From Nocardioides conyzicola (GTDB taxonomy: Bacteria; Actinomycetota; Actinomycetes; Propionibacteriales; Nocardioidaceae), in the NCBI RefSeq assembly GCF_039543825.1, contig NZ_BAABKM010000002.1, positions 1-64,000 of the forward strand: DNA of 64,000 bases, given 5' to 3'. Below the pieces are notes generated by a model. The model saw nothing but the letters and a program-made list of their open reading frames with translations, made no database searches and was not told where the DNA came from. Position numbers and translations under genes: made by a program. The stretch's first letter is position 1; each line of letters starts with the position of its first letter. Of this stretch, positions 10,231-18,629 are shown piece after piece.

Positions 10231-10257
10231 ACGGTCGGCGCCGCCGTGCGCAAGACA

Positions 10258-10294
10258 AACCGCCCCTGACCTGCATCGCAGGTCAGAGGCGGTT
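10258..10294 (-). terminator. Strong hairpin, probable tRNA-Asn terminator
   Basis: An inverted repeat of 16 positions with one mismatch (10258-10273 against 10279-10294) and a 5-nt loop. On the minus strand it lies 4 bp after the tRNA-Asn CCA end and is followed by TTTGTCTTG, which fits an intrinsic terminator. It may also stop transcription from the convergent PIG-L gene. Confidence 0.75.
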
Positions 10295-10298
10295 GCGC

Positions 10299-10374
10299 TG
10301 GCTCCCCCGGTTGGACTCGAACCAACAACCCTCCGATTAACAGTCGAATGCTCTGCCAGTTGAGCTACAGGGGA
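10299..10374 (-). tRNA. tRNA-Asn (GUU)
   Basis: A complete 76-nt tRNA on the minus strand. The acceptor stem pairs 10368-10374 with 10303-10309. The anticodon loop contains CTGTTAA, giving anticodon GUU, and the TpsiC arm reads GGTTCGAGTCC. The terminal CCA is encoded at 10299-10301. Confidence 0.95.
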
Positions 10375-10413
10375 TCGGTGCAGCCCGCATAGGTTAGCAA
10401 TGACGTCGGGGTG

Positions 10414-10440
10414 TGAAAAATCGAGGGCTCAGCCGAGCCC
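10414..10440 (-). terminator. Intrinsic terminator at the end of the dnaG operon
   Basis: On the minus strand a 6-bp stem GGGCTC/GAGCCC with a 4-nt loop spans the stop codon of the gene ending at 10429 and is followed by TCGATTTTTC. This is a standard rho-independent signal for the dnaG-10429 transcript. Confidence 0.7.
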
Positions 10441-10947
10441 GACGTCGGCCTGCGCGGCCTCGAGGGCCCTGGCTGCGGCCTCCTGGACGGCCGGATCGGC
10501 GGGGTCGACGCCCTCGTCGTACTCGTAGATCCACTGGACCGGCTGGTCGCCGCTGGGGGCGCGGCGAGCGATCACGCGGACGCCGCGGCGACCGGCGATC
10601 GGCACGTGGCGCTGCAGGACGACGCTGGCGGTCACGCGCTCGCGGACCAGCTCCAGCAGCAGGCCGGGAGCCTCGATCGTGAAGTGGTGGTCCGGCCGCA
10701 CCTCGCCCCAGGAGCCGACCTCGGTGACGTGCAGCGTCGAGGAGTCCTGATCCCAGTCGGCGGCCTGGACCTCCTCCCACGGGATCCGGATCGTCTCCTC
10801 GAGGCCGAGGGCGCCGCCACCGCGGGCGCGCACCAGGTAGAGCGCGTCGCGGGTGCCGCCGAGGTGGCCCTCCGCGGCCACGGCATCGGCGAGCAGGCGC
10901 TCGCCGCGCTCGACCCGGATCGGCGGGCGCTCCCGGCGGAGCCTCAC
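10429..10947 (-). CDS. Hypothetical protein downstream of dnaG
   Basis: A 172-residue soluble protein starting at GTG 10947, whose GTGA overlaps the dnaG stop by 4 bp, so it is translationally coupled to primase. The N-terminal half has alternating charged and hydrophobic strands with a central IRIPWEEVQAADWDQDSSTL that looks like a PH-type bacterial beta domain. The C-terminus ends in an alanine-rich helix. Similar unnamed proteins follow dnaG in actinobacteria. Function unknown. Confidence 0.8.
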   Translation of the reverse strand: MRLRRERPPIRVERGERLLADAVAAEGHLGGTRDALYLVRARGGGALGLEETIRIPWEEVQAADWDQDSSTLHVTEVGSWGEVRPDHHFTIEAPGLLLELVRERVTASVVLQRHVPIAGRRGVRVIARRAPSGDQPVQWIYEYDEGVDPADPAVQEAAARALEAAQADVGLG

Positions 10948-12818
10948 TGGGTCGGCCCCGCGAGACGGTCACGCAGCGCGCGGCGGTGCGCCTCCAGCGC
11001 GGCGAGCTCCCCGAACATCTTGTTGAACTCGTCGGGGTTCTCGACCGGGTTGGTGCGCTGCAGCTTGGACTTGATCGCGGAGATCCGACGCGCCGCCGTC
11101 AGCTCCATCAGTCGGAAGATGTGCTCGGCGACGTACGCCGCGTCCGGGACCTTCTTGAGCGGCTCGACGCCGATCGCGCCGATCACGGACGCGACCTCCG
11201 GGTCGGCCGCGGAGTCGCGGAGCTTGTTGGCCCACCCCGGGTCACCCGCGCCGGCGACCGAGCCGCCCGCGCCCTCGACGAGCTCCCACACGGCGCGGTA
11301 GGTGGGGTGCGTGAAGTCGTTGGGACCGAGGTCGGTGGTGGCCCGGCCGATCGCCATCGGGTGCTGGATGACCAGCTTGAGCGTCTCGCGCTCGGTCTCG
11401 AAGCGCGGGTCGCGCAGGTCGGGGAGGTTGCTGCGCGGAGGCGCGGGAGGCGGCGTACCGGCCGCGGCACCGCGGGCGTCGCGCTCCTGCCGGGACGCCG
11501 AGCGCCGGACCTCCGCGCGGGCCTCGTCGACGTCGATGCCGATCATCCCCGCGATCTCGCGCGCGAAGGCGTCGACCTTGGACCGGTCGCGGATGCTCGA
11601 GACGAGACGTGCGCTCTCGCGCAGCGCGTCGACCCGGCCGTCGGCGCGGTCGAGGTCGTACTTGCCGACGATGTTGGAGAGCACGAACCGGTAGAGCGGC
11701 ACCCGGCGGGCGACGAGCTCGCGCACGGCGGCGTCGCCCTTCTTGATGCGGACGTCGCACGGGTCGAGCCCGTCCGGCTCGACGGCGACGTAGGTCTGGG
11801 AGACGAAGTTCTGGTCGCCGCCGAACGCCCGGATGGCGGCCTTCTGGCCGGCGGCGTCACCGTCGAAGGTGAAGATGACCTCGCCGCGGAACTCCTCGTG
11901 GTCGTGGAGGAAGCGGCGCAGCACGCGGGCGTGGTCGTCCCCGAAGGCGGTGCCACAGGTGGCGACCGCCGTACCGACGCCGGCCAGGTGGCAGGCCATC
12001 ACGTCGGTGTAGCCCTCGACGATCACGGCCTGCGAAGACTTCGCGATGTCGCGGCGGGCGAGGTCGAGCCCGTAGAGCACCTGGCTCTTCTTGTAGATCC
12101 GGGTCTCGGGGGTGTTGAGGTACTTCGCCTCGATCCGGTCGTCCTCGAAGATCCGGCGCGCGCCGAAGCCGATCGTGTCGCCGGGGGCGTCGCGGATCGG
12201 CCAGAGGAGGCGGCCGCGGAAGCGGTCGTACGCCGAGCGTCCGATGGCCACCAGACCCGCCTCGACGGTCTCCTCCTGGGTGAACCCGCGGCCGCGCAGG
12301 TGCTTGAAGAGCACCTCGCCCTCGCGCGGCGCGAAGCCGATGCCGAAGGTGGCGGCCGCCTCCTGGTCGAAGCCGCGCTCGGAGAGGAACTGCCGGGCGG
12401 TGAGCGCGTCGGCGGTGGCGAGCTGCTCGGCGTAGAACTCCTGGGCGATCTTGTTGGCGTCGATCAGCCGCTGGCGGGGCGGTCCCTTGGGACGCTCCTC
12501 CTGGACGCCGCCCTCCTCGCGCCGCAGCTGGACGCCGTACTTGTCCGCGAGCCGCTCGACGGTCTCGCCGAACGTGAGGCCGTCGATCTTCATCAGGAAG
12601 CTGATGACGTCGCCGCTCTCGTTGCAGCCGAAGCAGTGGTAGAAGCCGCGGGCCGGGGTGACGTGGAAGGACGGGGACTTCTCGTCGTGGAAGGGGCAGA
12701 GCCCCTTCTGGGAGCCGCCGCCGGCGTTCTTCAGCGTGACGTACTGCGAGACGACGTCGTCGATGCGCGCCTTCTCGCGCACCTCGGCGATGTCCTCCTC
12801 ACGAATCCGGCCTGCCAC
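10944..12818 (-). CDS. dnaG: DNA primase
   Basis: Makes RNA primers for replication. The 624-residue protein has the N-terminal CHC2 zinc finger (Cys41, His44, Cys62, Cys65), the primase core, a TOPRIM region with VIVEGYTDVM and FTFDGDAAGQKA, and a C-terminal helicase-binding region. Length is normal. The start is GTG at 12818, giving VAGRIREEDI, the usual actinobacterial N-terminus. The gene lies 20 bp after the start of the dehydrogenase gene at 12839-13753 on the same strand, and overlaps its downstream neighbour by 4 bp. Confidence 0.97.
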   Translation of the reverse strand: MAGRIREEDIAEVREKARIDDVVSQYVTLKNAGGGSQKGLCPFHDEKSPSFHVTPARGFYHCFGCNESGDVISFLMKIDGLTFGETVERLADKYGVQLRREEGGVQEERPKGPPRQRLIDANKIAQEFYAEQLATADALTARQFLSERGFDQEAAATFGIGFAPREGEVLFKHLRGRGFTQEETVEAGLVAIGRSAYDRFRGRLLWPIRDAPGDTIGFGARRIFEDDRIEAKYLNTPETRIYKKSQVLYGLDLARRDIAKSSQAVIVEGYTDVMACHLAGVGTAVATCGTAFGDDHARVLRRFLHDHEEFRGEVIFTFDGDAAGQKAAIRAFGGDQNFVSQTYVAVEPDGLDPCDVRIKKGDAAVRELVARRVPLYRFVLSNIVGKYDLDRADGRVDALRESARLVSSIRDRSKVDAFAREIAGMIGIDVDEARAEVRRSASRQERDARGAAAGTPPPAPPRSNLPDLRDPRFETERETLKLVIQHPMAIGRATTDLGPNDFTHPTYRAVWELVEGAGGSVAGAGDPGWANKLRDSAADPEVASVIGAIGVEPLKKVPDAAYVAEHIFRLMELTAARRISAIKSKLQRTNPVENPDEFNKMFGELAALEAHRRALRDRLAGPTQ

Positions 12819-12838
12819 GGGGCGATCCTACGGGTGCG

Positions 12839-13753
12839 TCAGTAGTCGCCGGACATGATGTTCCACAGCTCCTCGCCCGCCGCGTAGCGGTGCAGCTGGT
12901 CGCGGACCAGGCGGTGCGCCCGCGGCCACATCGCGCTGCTCGCGCCGCCGACGTGCGGGGAGATCAGCAGCCCGGGCGCCTCCCAGAACGGGTGGTCCTC
13001 CGGGACCGGCTCGGGGTCGACGACGTCGACCGCCGCCCGGAGCCTGCCTGCGGTCAGCTCGGCGACGAGCGCGTCGTTGTCGACGATCGCCCCGCGGGCC
13101 ACGTTGACCACCAGCGCGCCGTCGGGCAGCGCGGCCAGGAAGGCGGCGTCGACGAGCCCGCGGGTCTCGTCAGTGAGGGGGACGACGAGCACCACGACGT
13201 CCGCACGCGGCAGCAGCTGCGGGAGCTCGCTGATCGCGTGCACGCCGTCGCGGGCGCTGCGGGCGACCCGGGTGACCTCGACCTCGAAGGGCTCCAGGCG
13301 TCGCTCGATGGCCGCGCCGATCGCGCCGTACCCCACGAGCAGGACGCGCTTGTCGGCGAGCGACGGGCGCCAGCCGGGCCTCCACTCGTGCCGGTCCTGG
13401 GCGCGCACCCAGCTCGGGATGCCGCGCAGGCTGGCCAGGATCAGGGTCAGGGCGAGCTCGGCGGTGGAGGTGTCGTGGATGCCGCGGCCGTTGCAGAGCG
13501 TCACGCCTGGGGGGACGGCGGCGCGGACGTTGTCGACCCCGGCGGTGAGGGTCTGCACCACCTCGAGGCCGGTCATCCGGCTCAGCACCTCGGCGACACG
13601 AGGTCCGACCATGTAGGGCGGCACGTAGAAGCGCACCTCGCCGACGCTGTCGGGCACCTCGTGCGTCGGGTCGACGACCTCGTAGCGCAGGCTCTCGGGC
13701 GGGTCGCCGAGCTCCGACGGGTCGAACGGCAGCCAGACGAGTCGGTCGGTCAC
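12839..13753 (-). CDS. D-isomer 2-hydroxyacid dehydrogenase
   Basis: A 304-residue NAD(P)-dependent dehydrogenase. The Rossmann motif GYGAIGAAIERR is at about residues 145-156, the NVARGAIVDNDALV signature lies near 220, and the catalytic Arg, Glu (DPEPVPEDHPFW) and His (ISPHVGG) are all present. The substrate may be phosphoglycerate-like, glyoxylate or another 2-keto acid; nothing in the context decides. It starts with GTG at 13753 and could be the first gene of the dnaG transcript. Confidence 0.9.
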   Translation of the reverse strand: MTDRLVWLPFDPSELGDPPESLRYEVVDPTHEVPDSVGEVRFYVPPYMVGPRVAEVLSRMTGLEVVQTLTAGVDNVRAAVPPGVTLCNGRGIHDTSTAELALTLILASLRGIPSWVRAQDRHEWRPGWRPSLADKRVLLVGYGAIGAAIERRLEPFEVEVTRVARSARDGVHAISELPQLLPRADVVVLVVPLTDETRGLVDAAFLAALPDGALVVNVARGAIVDNDALVAELTAGRLRAAVDVVDPEPVPEDHPFWEAPGLLISPHVGGASSAMWPRAHRLVRDQLHRYAAGEELWNIMSGDY

Positions 13754-13774
13754 GGTCCCGAGCCTAGAGGTCTG

Positions 13775-14251
13775 TCAGCGGCGGTAGACGCTGACGAGCA
13801 CGCCGTACGACGCCTCGCGCTCCCCCGCGGGCTCGAGCTCGTGCACGACCCGCTCGAGGTGGCGGGTGAGCGCCTCGGCCTGGACCCGGGTCATCCGGAG
13901 GGTGCGGTGATTGACCAGCGGCTCGCGGGCCGCGTCGACCTCCTCGGCGATCGTCGCGAACATCGCCCGGGTGGCGTCGGTCCCGTCGGGCAGGCGCAGC
14001 CGCGGGACCGCCGTGACGTAGTACTGCTCCGTCCCGCCGCGGACGGTCCGCGTGTGGCTCGGCGCCAGCAGGCCGGCGGCGACCAGCACCTTGACGTGGT
14101 GGGCGACGTTGCCCTTGTTGGTGCCGAGCCGGTTGGTCAACTGACTCACGGTGGCGCCGCCGGTGCTCACCTCTCGCCAGATCCGGTGCCGCATCGGGTG
14201 GTCGAAGGCGCGGACCTGGGCTGCGGTGGCGACGGGCACGGGCTCGGTCAT
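13775..14251 (-). CDS. Winged-helix transcriptional regulator (ArsR-like)
   Basis: A 158-residue regulator with an HTH near residues 20-75 (MRHRIWREVSTGGATVSQL, then NKGNVAHHVKVLVAAGLL), typical of helix-turn-helix domain 20/ArsR-like proteins, followed by a ligand or dimerisation region. The ATG at 14251 is chosen; an in-frame start 36 bp upstream would place the N-terminus across the operator. It is divergent from the S41-like gene and separated from it by a palindrome at 14256-14281, so it probably regulates itself and that gene. Confidence 0.85.
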   Translation of the reverse strand: MTEPVPVATAAQVRAFDHPMRHRIWREVSTGGATVSQLTNRLGTNKGNVAHHVKVLVAAGLLAPSHTRTVRGGTEQYYVTAVPRLRLPDGTDATRAMFATIAEEVDAAREPLVNHRTLRMTRVQAEALTRHLERVVHELEPAGEREASYGVLVSVYRR

Positions 14252-14255
14252 GTCG

Positions 14256-14281
14256 CAAGCGTCAAGAGAAGTAGACGCTTG
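14256..14281. promoter_or_regulatory. Palindromic operator between the regulator and the S41-like gene
   Basis: A perfect 8-bp inverted repeat CAAGCGTC-N10-GACGCTTG, 5 bp upstream of the regulator start codon and 26 bp upstream of the ATG of the S41-like gene. The 18-bp centre-to-centre arrangement suits a dimeric winged-helix protein. The nearby TCAAGCG at 14285-14291 is an extra half-site. Confidence 0.6.
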
Positions 14282-14307
14282 TGTCAAGCGCCGACTTCAC
14301 TGCCCGC

Positions 14308-15150
14308 ATGGACATCTCACTCGTGCAGGACCTGGTCCGCTCCCACTACGTCTTCCCCGACATCGCCGAGCAGGTCGTCGCCGCTCTCGACGACGTCGCG
14401 CTCGACGGCGTTCCCGAGGCCGACGCCGCCGTCTTGAGCGCCGCCCTCCAGTCGGTCAACGGTGACCGACACCTGCGGGTGCGGCACTACCCCGACGGCG
14501 TACCCCCGGACCAGGACGAGGCCGCCGTGACGGCGTGGTTCGCGACGACGGCCCGGGAGCAGGGACCCGGCATCACCGAGGTACGCCGCCTCGACGGCAA
14601 CGTCGGGCTGCTCGTCGTCGGGCCGGTGATCCTGTCGCCGGAGCACGTGGCGCCTGCCGCCGCGGCCGCGTTCACGCTCCTCACGGGCGTACGCCGGCTC
14701 GTCCTCGACCTGCGCGGCTGCGTGGGAGGGGTCCCGGAGTCGGTGGCGCTGCTGGTCAGCCACCTCCTCGGCGACGAGCCGGTGCACCTCCAGGACCTGG
14801 TCCACCGCGACGGCACGGTCGTCACGTCGTGCACCACGCCGTCGGTCTCGCCACGGCTGCCGGCCGAGGTGCCGGTCGACGTGCTCACGAGCGGGCGCAC
14901 CTTCAGCGGCGGCGAGGAGCTCGCCTACGACCTCCAGGCGCTCGGTCGGGCCCGGGTCGTGGGCGAGACGACCCTGGGTGGCGCCCACCCGCGCGAGGCG
15001 TTCGACCTCACCACGCACCTGCAGCTGCACGTCCCGATCGCGCGGTCGGTCAACGCCGTCACCGGCACCAACTGGGAGGGCGTCGGGGTCGTGCCCGATG
15101 TCGCCTGCCCCGCCGACGAGGCGCTCAGCAGAGCCGTTGGTGCCAGGTGA
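14308..15150 (+). CDS. S41-like peptidase (tail-specific protease fold)
   Basis: A 280-residue protein. The N-terminal helical region (VRSHYVFPDIAEQVVAAL) is the one found in IRBP-type S41 proteins. The core has LVLDLRGCVGG and the active-site region TSGRTFSGGEE, with Ser200 the likely nucleophile. There is no signal peptide or PDZ domain, so it may work in the cytoplasm. ATG 14308 is preferred; a GTG at 14281 would lie inside the operator palindrome. No ribosome site is obvious for either. Its 3' end overlaps the convergent dgt gene by 26 bp. Target unknown. Confidence 0.8.
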   Translation: MDISLVQDLVRSHYVFPDIAEQVVAALDDVALDGVPEADAAVLSAALQSVNGDRHLRVRHYPDGVPPDQDEAAVTAWFATTAREQGPGITEVRRLDGNVGLLVVGPVILSPEHVAPAAAAAFTLLTGVRRLVLDLRGCVGGVPESVALLVSHLLGDEPVHLQDLVHRDGTVVTSCTTPSVSPRLPAEVPVDVLTSGRTFSGGEELAYDLQALGRARVVGETTLGGAHPREAFDLTTHLQLHVPIARSVNAVTGTNWEGVGVVPDVACPADEALSRAVGAR

Positions 15151-16390
15151 CGGCGCTGGCGTCGGTGAGCGAGGCGACCTGGTCGATCGCGACCCGCAGC
15201 CGGCCGGCGTCGTCGGCCGCGGCGTGCCAGTCGTCGGCGAAGGGCCGCTCCAGGGCGTCGGGCCCGCGCCGCACCAGCACCTCGAGCAGCTCGGCGAGCA
15301 GCGCCCGCTGCCGGTGCATCAGCGCGACCCGGTCGTCGGTGCGCATCACGTAGTGGGCGGCGACGCCCTTGAGCAGCGCGATCTCGAGCCGCGTGTCGTC
15401 GGGGACGACGAGGTCGGCGGCGTAGCGGGCGAACGGCCCGTCGGAGGCGGCGTACGTCGCGTGCTGGACCGCCCCGCAGAAGCGGCCGATCAGGTCGCTG
15501 GTGAGGTTCTTGAGGGCCGCGAGCGAGCGCCTGCCCCCGTCGTACGGCGTGGTCGGCCAGCTGCCCACCGCGCGCAGGCCGGTCAGGGTGGCGTCGAGGA
15601 CGTCGTCGGTGGCGTCGGGGACGTACCAGTCCCGCACCGTCTGCCAGACCGCTGCCGGCTCGATCGTCGCCAGGTCGACCCGGCCGGCGACGATGCCGTC
15701 CTCGATGTCGTGGACGGAGTAGGCGACGTCGTCGGCGAGGTCCATCACCTGCGCCTCGAAGCACTGCCCGGTGCCGGCCACGCCGCGGCGCATCCAGTCG
15801 AAGACCGGCCGATCGTCGTCGTACACGCCGAACTTGAAGCCCATCCGCGGGGACCCGTCGGCGTGGACGCCGCTCGGGTCGTCGGCGGCGGAGTAGGGCC
15901 ACGGGTACTTGGTGCAGGCGTCCAGGGTCGCGCGGGTGAGGTTGAGCCCGACCGAGTGCCCGTCGGCGGCGAAGGTCTTGGCCTCCAGCCGGGTCAGCAG
16001 CCGCAGCGTCTGGGCGTTGCCCTCGAACCCGCCGCAGGAGGCACCGAGCTCGGCGAGGATCCGCTCGCCGTTGTGACCGAACGGGGGGTGCCCCATGTCG
16101 TGGGCGAGCGCCGCGGTCTCGGCGATGTCGGGCTGGCTGCCGAGCGCGCGCGACAGGTCGCGGGCGACCTGGGCGACCTCGAGGCTGTGCGTGAGCCGGT
16201 TGCGCACGAAGTCGTCGCTCTGCGGGCCGACCACCTGGGTCTTGGCCGCGAGGCGGCGCGAGGCCGCGGCGTGCACGACGCGGGCCCGGTCGCGCTCGAA
16301 CGGCGTCCGGATCGGTGCGTCCACCCGCTTGGGCGGCTCCTCGACGATCCGCTCGCGCGCGGCCTCGTCGTACCCGTCGTGGTCAGTCAT
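15125..16390 (-). CDS. dgt: Deoxyguanosinetriphosphate triphosphohydrolase-like protein
   Basis: A 421-residue HD-domain phosphohydrolase that cleaves dNTPs to nucleoside and triphosphate. The HD motif lies in ALAHDMGHPPFGHNGE, with upstream RNRLTHSLEVAQ and downstream DLADDVAYSVHDIEDG carrying the remaining metal ligands. Length and motif order match the actinobacterial dGTPase-like family that lies close to dnaG. ATG 16390 gives the usual N-terminus; a longer frame adds seven residues without a better ribosome site. Confidence 0.92.
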   Translation of the reverse strand: MTDHDGYDEAARERIVEEPPKRVDAPIRTPFERDRARVVHAAASRRLAAKTQVVGPQSDDFVRNRLTHSLEVAQVARDLSRALGSQPDIAETAALAHDMGHPPFGHNGERILAELGASCGGFEGNAQTLRLLTRLEAKTFAADGHSVGLNLTRATLDACTKYPWPYSAADDPSGVHADGSPRMGFKFGVYDDDRPVFDWMRRGVAGTGQCFEAQVMDLADDVAYSVHDIEDGIVAGRVDLATIEPAAVWQTVRDWYVPDATDDVLDATLTGLRAVGSWPTTPYDGGRRSLAALKNLTSDLIGRFCGAVQHATYAASDGPFARYAADLVVPDDTRLEIALLKGVAAHYVMRTDDRVALMHRQRALLAELLEVLVRRGPDALERPFADDWHAAADDAGRLRVAIDQVASLTDASAVTWHQRLC

Positions 16391-16447
16391 CGCAGGCGAG
16401 CCTAGAGGCACCCGAGGACCGCGAGCTCACGCCGGTCAGGTCGAGCG

Positions 16448-17311
16448 TCAGTACGTCGACACGTGCACGTGGTCGAAGTGGTTGGCGGTGGCGGAGCCAC
16501 GGGACGGGAACGTCCGCCATCCCTCGCCGGCGCGGACCGGGGTCCAGATCTGCTGGCGCCACAGGATGTCGTACAGCTTGAGCTCGGAGGCGTGTGCCTT
16601 GAGGAAGTCCGCGATGGCGTTGCCGAGCGTGACGTCGCTGGTCATGATGTCGAGCGCCTTGCCCGAGGAGTGCTCACCGTGCGCGTCCCAGCCGCCGTAC
16701 GACGTGATCTGCGGGAAGGCGTGGCACACGGAGCGGTAGACGTAGACGGCGTTGGCGGTCAGGCCGTTCTCGACGCCGGGATCGGGGCACGGCGCCATCG
16801 ACAGGCCGGCGGGTGCCGCGACCGGCTTCTCGGCGGCGAGGTGGCCGGCGGTCACCCAGCGCAGCTGGCCCTCGACGAGGACCTCCTCGCGGTCGCCGGC
16901 CTGGCGGCCGGTGACGAGCACGCGCTTGCCGGCCTTGATCTCGCCGTCCTGCTTCGCGTCCCTGCCAGGGGCGGTCCACAGGTTGAGGTCGATCGCGGTC
17001 CACAGCCGGGTGTCGGCTTCCTCCAGGGCGGAGGTCCTCGCCAGCCGGCCCTCGCTGCGCGAGGCGATCTTGCGGTCCCGCATCAGGTCGAGGGGGCGCT
17101 CCATCTGCTTGCTGGCGTGGCGCCCGGCGACCGGGGAGAGGTCAGCGGAGGCGGAGTCCTGGGCCAGGATCGTGCCGGTGACCGGGCCGCTCGCCAGCAC
17201 GCCGAGGGTCACCGCTGACGCCGTCGCCAGGAGGGCGAGGGGCGCGGCCACGGTGGCGGCGCGGGGCTTGCGGCGGGCATCGGTGTCCCGCTTGTGGCGA
17301 TGCTCTGCCAC
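16448..17311 (-). CDS. Secreted M15-like cell-wall peptidase-fold protein
   Basis: A 287-residue exported protein. After a basic N-terminus (HRHKRDTDARRKPRAA) comes a membrane or signal helix at about residues 20-42, then an SH3-like domain (RLWTAIDLNLWTAPG ... LRWVTAGHL), then a domain with GEHSSGKALDIM and NHFDHVHVS. The last two resemble the SxHxxGxAxD and HxH zinc motifs of M15 and VanY-type peptidases, so it may bind or cut peptidoglycan stems. GTG 17311 is chosen because AAGGAT lies upstream. There are 141 bp between it and the upstream dusB gene. Substrate and activity are inferred. Confidence 0.8.
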   Translation of the reverse strand: MAEHRHKRDTDARRKPRAATVAAPLALLATASAVTLGVLASGPVTGTILAQDSASADLSPVAGRHASKQMERPLDLMRDRKIASRSEGRLARTSALEEADTRLWTAIDLNLWTAPGRDAKQDGEIKAGKRVLVTGRQAGDREEVLVEGQLRWVTAGHLAAEKPVAAPAGLSMAPCPDPGVENGLTANAVYVYRSVCHAFPQITSYGGWDAHGEHSSGKALDIMTSDVTLGNAIADFLKAHASELKLYDILWRQQIWTPVRAGEGWRTFPSRGSATANHFDHVHVSTY

Positions 17312-17452
17312 AGCGCTGATCCTTAGCTGTTGCGGTCGGGGGTCACGTCGCCGGACCGCTGGGAAGGTCACGAAACGGCAACGACGGTCGAGTCAACCAC
17401 ACCGTTCCCGAGGTGGTGGAATCTTCAAACGATCAAAACTGGGTAATCCCGG

Positions 17453-18592
17453 TCACCCGCCGGTGGTCTCGTTCGCGTCCTCGTGGAGGTGGGATCCGGC
17501 GCCGTCGGTGTCGTCGTACCAGCCCTCCGGGACGACGACGCGGTCGCGCGGCGAGCCCTGGCGGCCGCGAGGGGTCCCGAGCTCGGAGACGGGGAAGGAC
17601 TCCGTCGGGTCCAGCTCGGCGAGCAGCCGGTCCAGGTCCGCGAGCGTGTGCACGAGGCCGAGCGAGCGGCGCATCTCGCCGCCGGCCGCGAAGCCCTTGA
17701 GGTACCACGTCACGTGCTTGCGGAACTCCTTGCAGCCCCGCTCCTCCCCCATGTGCTGGCAGAGCAGCTCGGCGTGCCGACGCATCATCGCGGCCACCTC
17801 GCCCAGCGTCGGGAGGGTCGCGACCTGCTCGCCGGAGAACGCGGCGGCCAGGTCGCGGAAGATCCAGGGGCGGCCCAGGCAGCCACGCCCGACCACGACG
17901 CCGGCGGCGCCGGTCTCCTCGATCATCCGGACGGCGTCGGCGGCCTCCCAGATGTCGCCGTTGCCGAGCACCGGGATGTCGACGTGGTCGACCAGGGCGG
18001 AGATCGCGTCCCAGTCGGCCTCGCCGGAGTAGGCCTGCACGACCGTCCGGCCGTGCAGCGCGATCGCGGCGATGCCGCTCTCCTGCGCGATCCGGCCGGC
18101 GTCGAGGTAGGTGAGGTGGTCGTCGTCGATGCCCTTGCGCGTCTTCATCGTCACCGGCACGTCGTACGGCGTGGCCGCGGCCACGGCGTGCTCGAGGATC
18201 TCGGCGAGCAGCCCGCGCTTCCACGGCAGCGCGCCGCCGCCGCCCTTGCGGGTGACCTTGGGGACGGGGCAGCCGAAGTTGAGGTCGATGTGCGCGACGC
18301 CGTACTCCGCGCAGAGGATCTCGGCGGCCTTGCCGACGTAGACCGGGTCGGTGCCGTAGAGCTGCACCGAGCGGGTGGTCTCGAGCTCGTCGAAGACGAG
18401 CATGTCCCGGGTGTGCTGGTCACCCTCCACCAGCCCGCGGCTGGTGATCATCTCGCAGACGTAGAGCCCGGCGCCCTGCTCGGCGCAGAGCCGGCGGTAG
18501 GCCGCGTTCGTGATGCCGGCCATCGGCGCGAGCACCACGGGCACGTCGACCGTCAGTGACCCGAGGGTCAGCGAGGTGGGCAGCGAGGACAT
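17453..18592 (-). CDS. dusB: tRNA-dihydrouridine synthase B
   Basis: A 379-residue flavin enzyme that reduces uridine in the D-loop of tRNA. Clear motifs are VLAPMAGITNAAYR at the start of the barrel, the catalytic cysteine in NFGCPVPKVTRKGGGGAL, and GRGCLGRPWIF at the FMN phosphate site. ATG 18592 begins at MSSLPTSL, close to the first strand. The tail carries a charged extension after residue 330. It is 37 bp downstream of the lipoprotein gene start at 19298 through 18630, on the same strand. Confidence 0.93.
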   Translation of the reverse strand: MSSLPTSLTLGSLTVDVPVVLAPMAGITNAAYRRLCAEQGAGLYVCEMITSRGLVEGDQHTRDMLVFDELETTRSVQLYGTDPVYVGKAAEILCAEYGVAHIDLNFGCPVPKVTRKGGGGALPWKRGLLAEILEHAVAAATPYDVPVTMKTRKGIDDDHLTYLDAGRIAQESGIAAIALHGRTVVQAYSGEADWDAISALVDHVDIPVLGNGDIWEAADAVRMIEETGAAGVVVGRGCLGRPWIFRDLAAAFSGEQVATLPTLGEVAAMMRRHAELLCQHMGEERGCKEFRKHVTWYLKGFAAGGEMRRSLGLVHTLADLDRLLAELDPTESFPVSELGTPRGRQGSPRDRVVVPEGWYDDTDGAGSHLHEDANETTGG

Positions 18593-18629
18593 GGATCCAT
18601 TGTCCGGCGTGAGCGTGGGACCGCCCAAA

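Noticed and set aside
17312..17452. Possible c-di-AMP (ydaO-type) riboswitch in front of the secreted M15-like gene
   Set aside because: The minus strand has CAACAGCTAAGG, similar to the conserved ACAGCUAAC end of that riboswitch, and cell-wall genes are its usual targets. But the other conserved blocks (GGGGUGAAU and GGGAACC-type) are missing or weak and a closing stem could not be drawn. A covariance model search would settle it.
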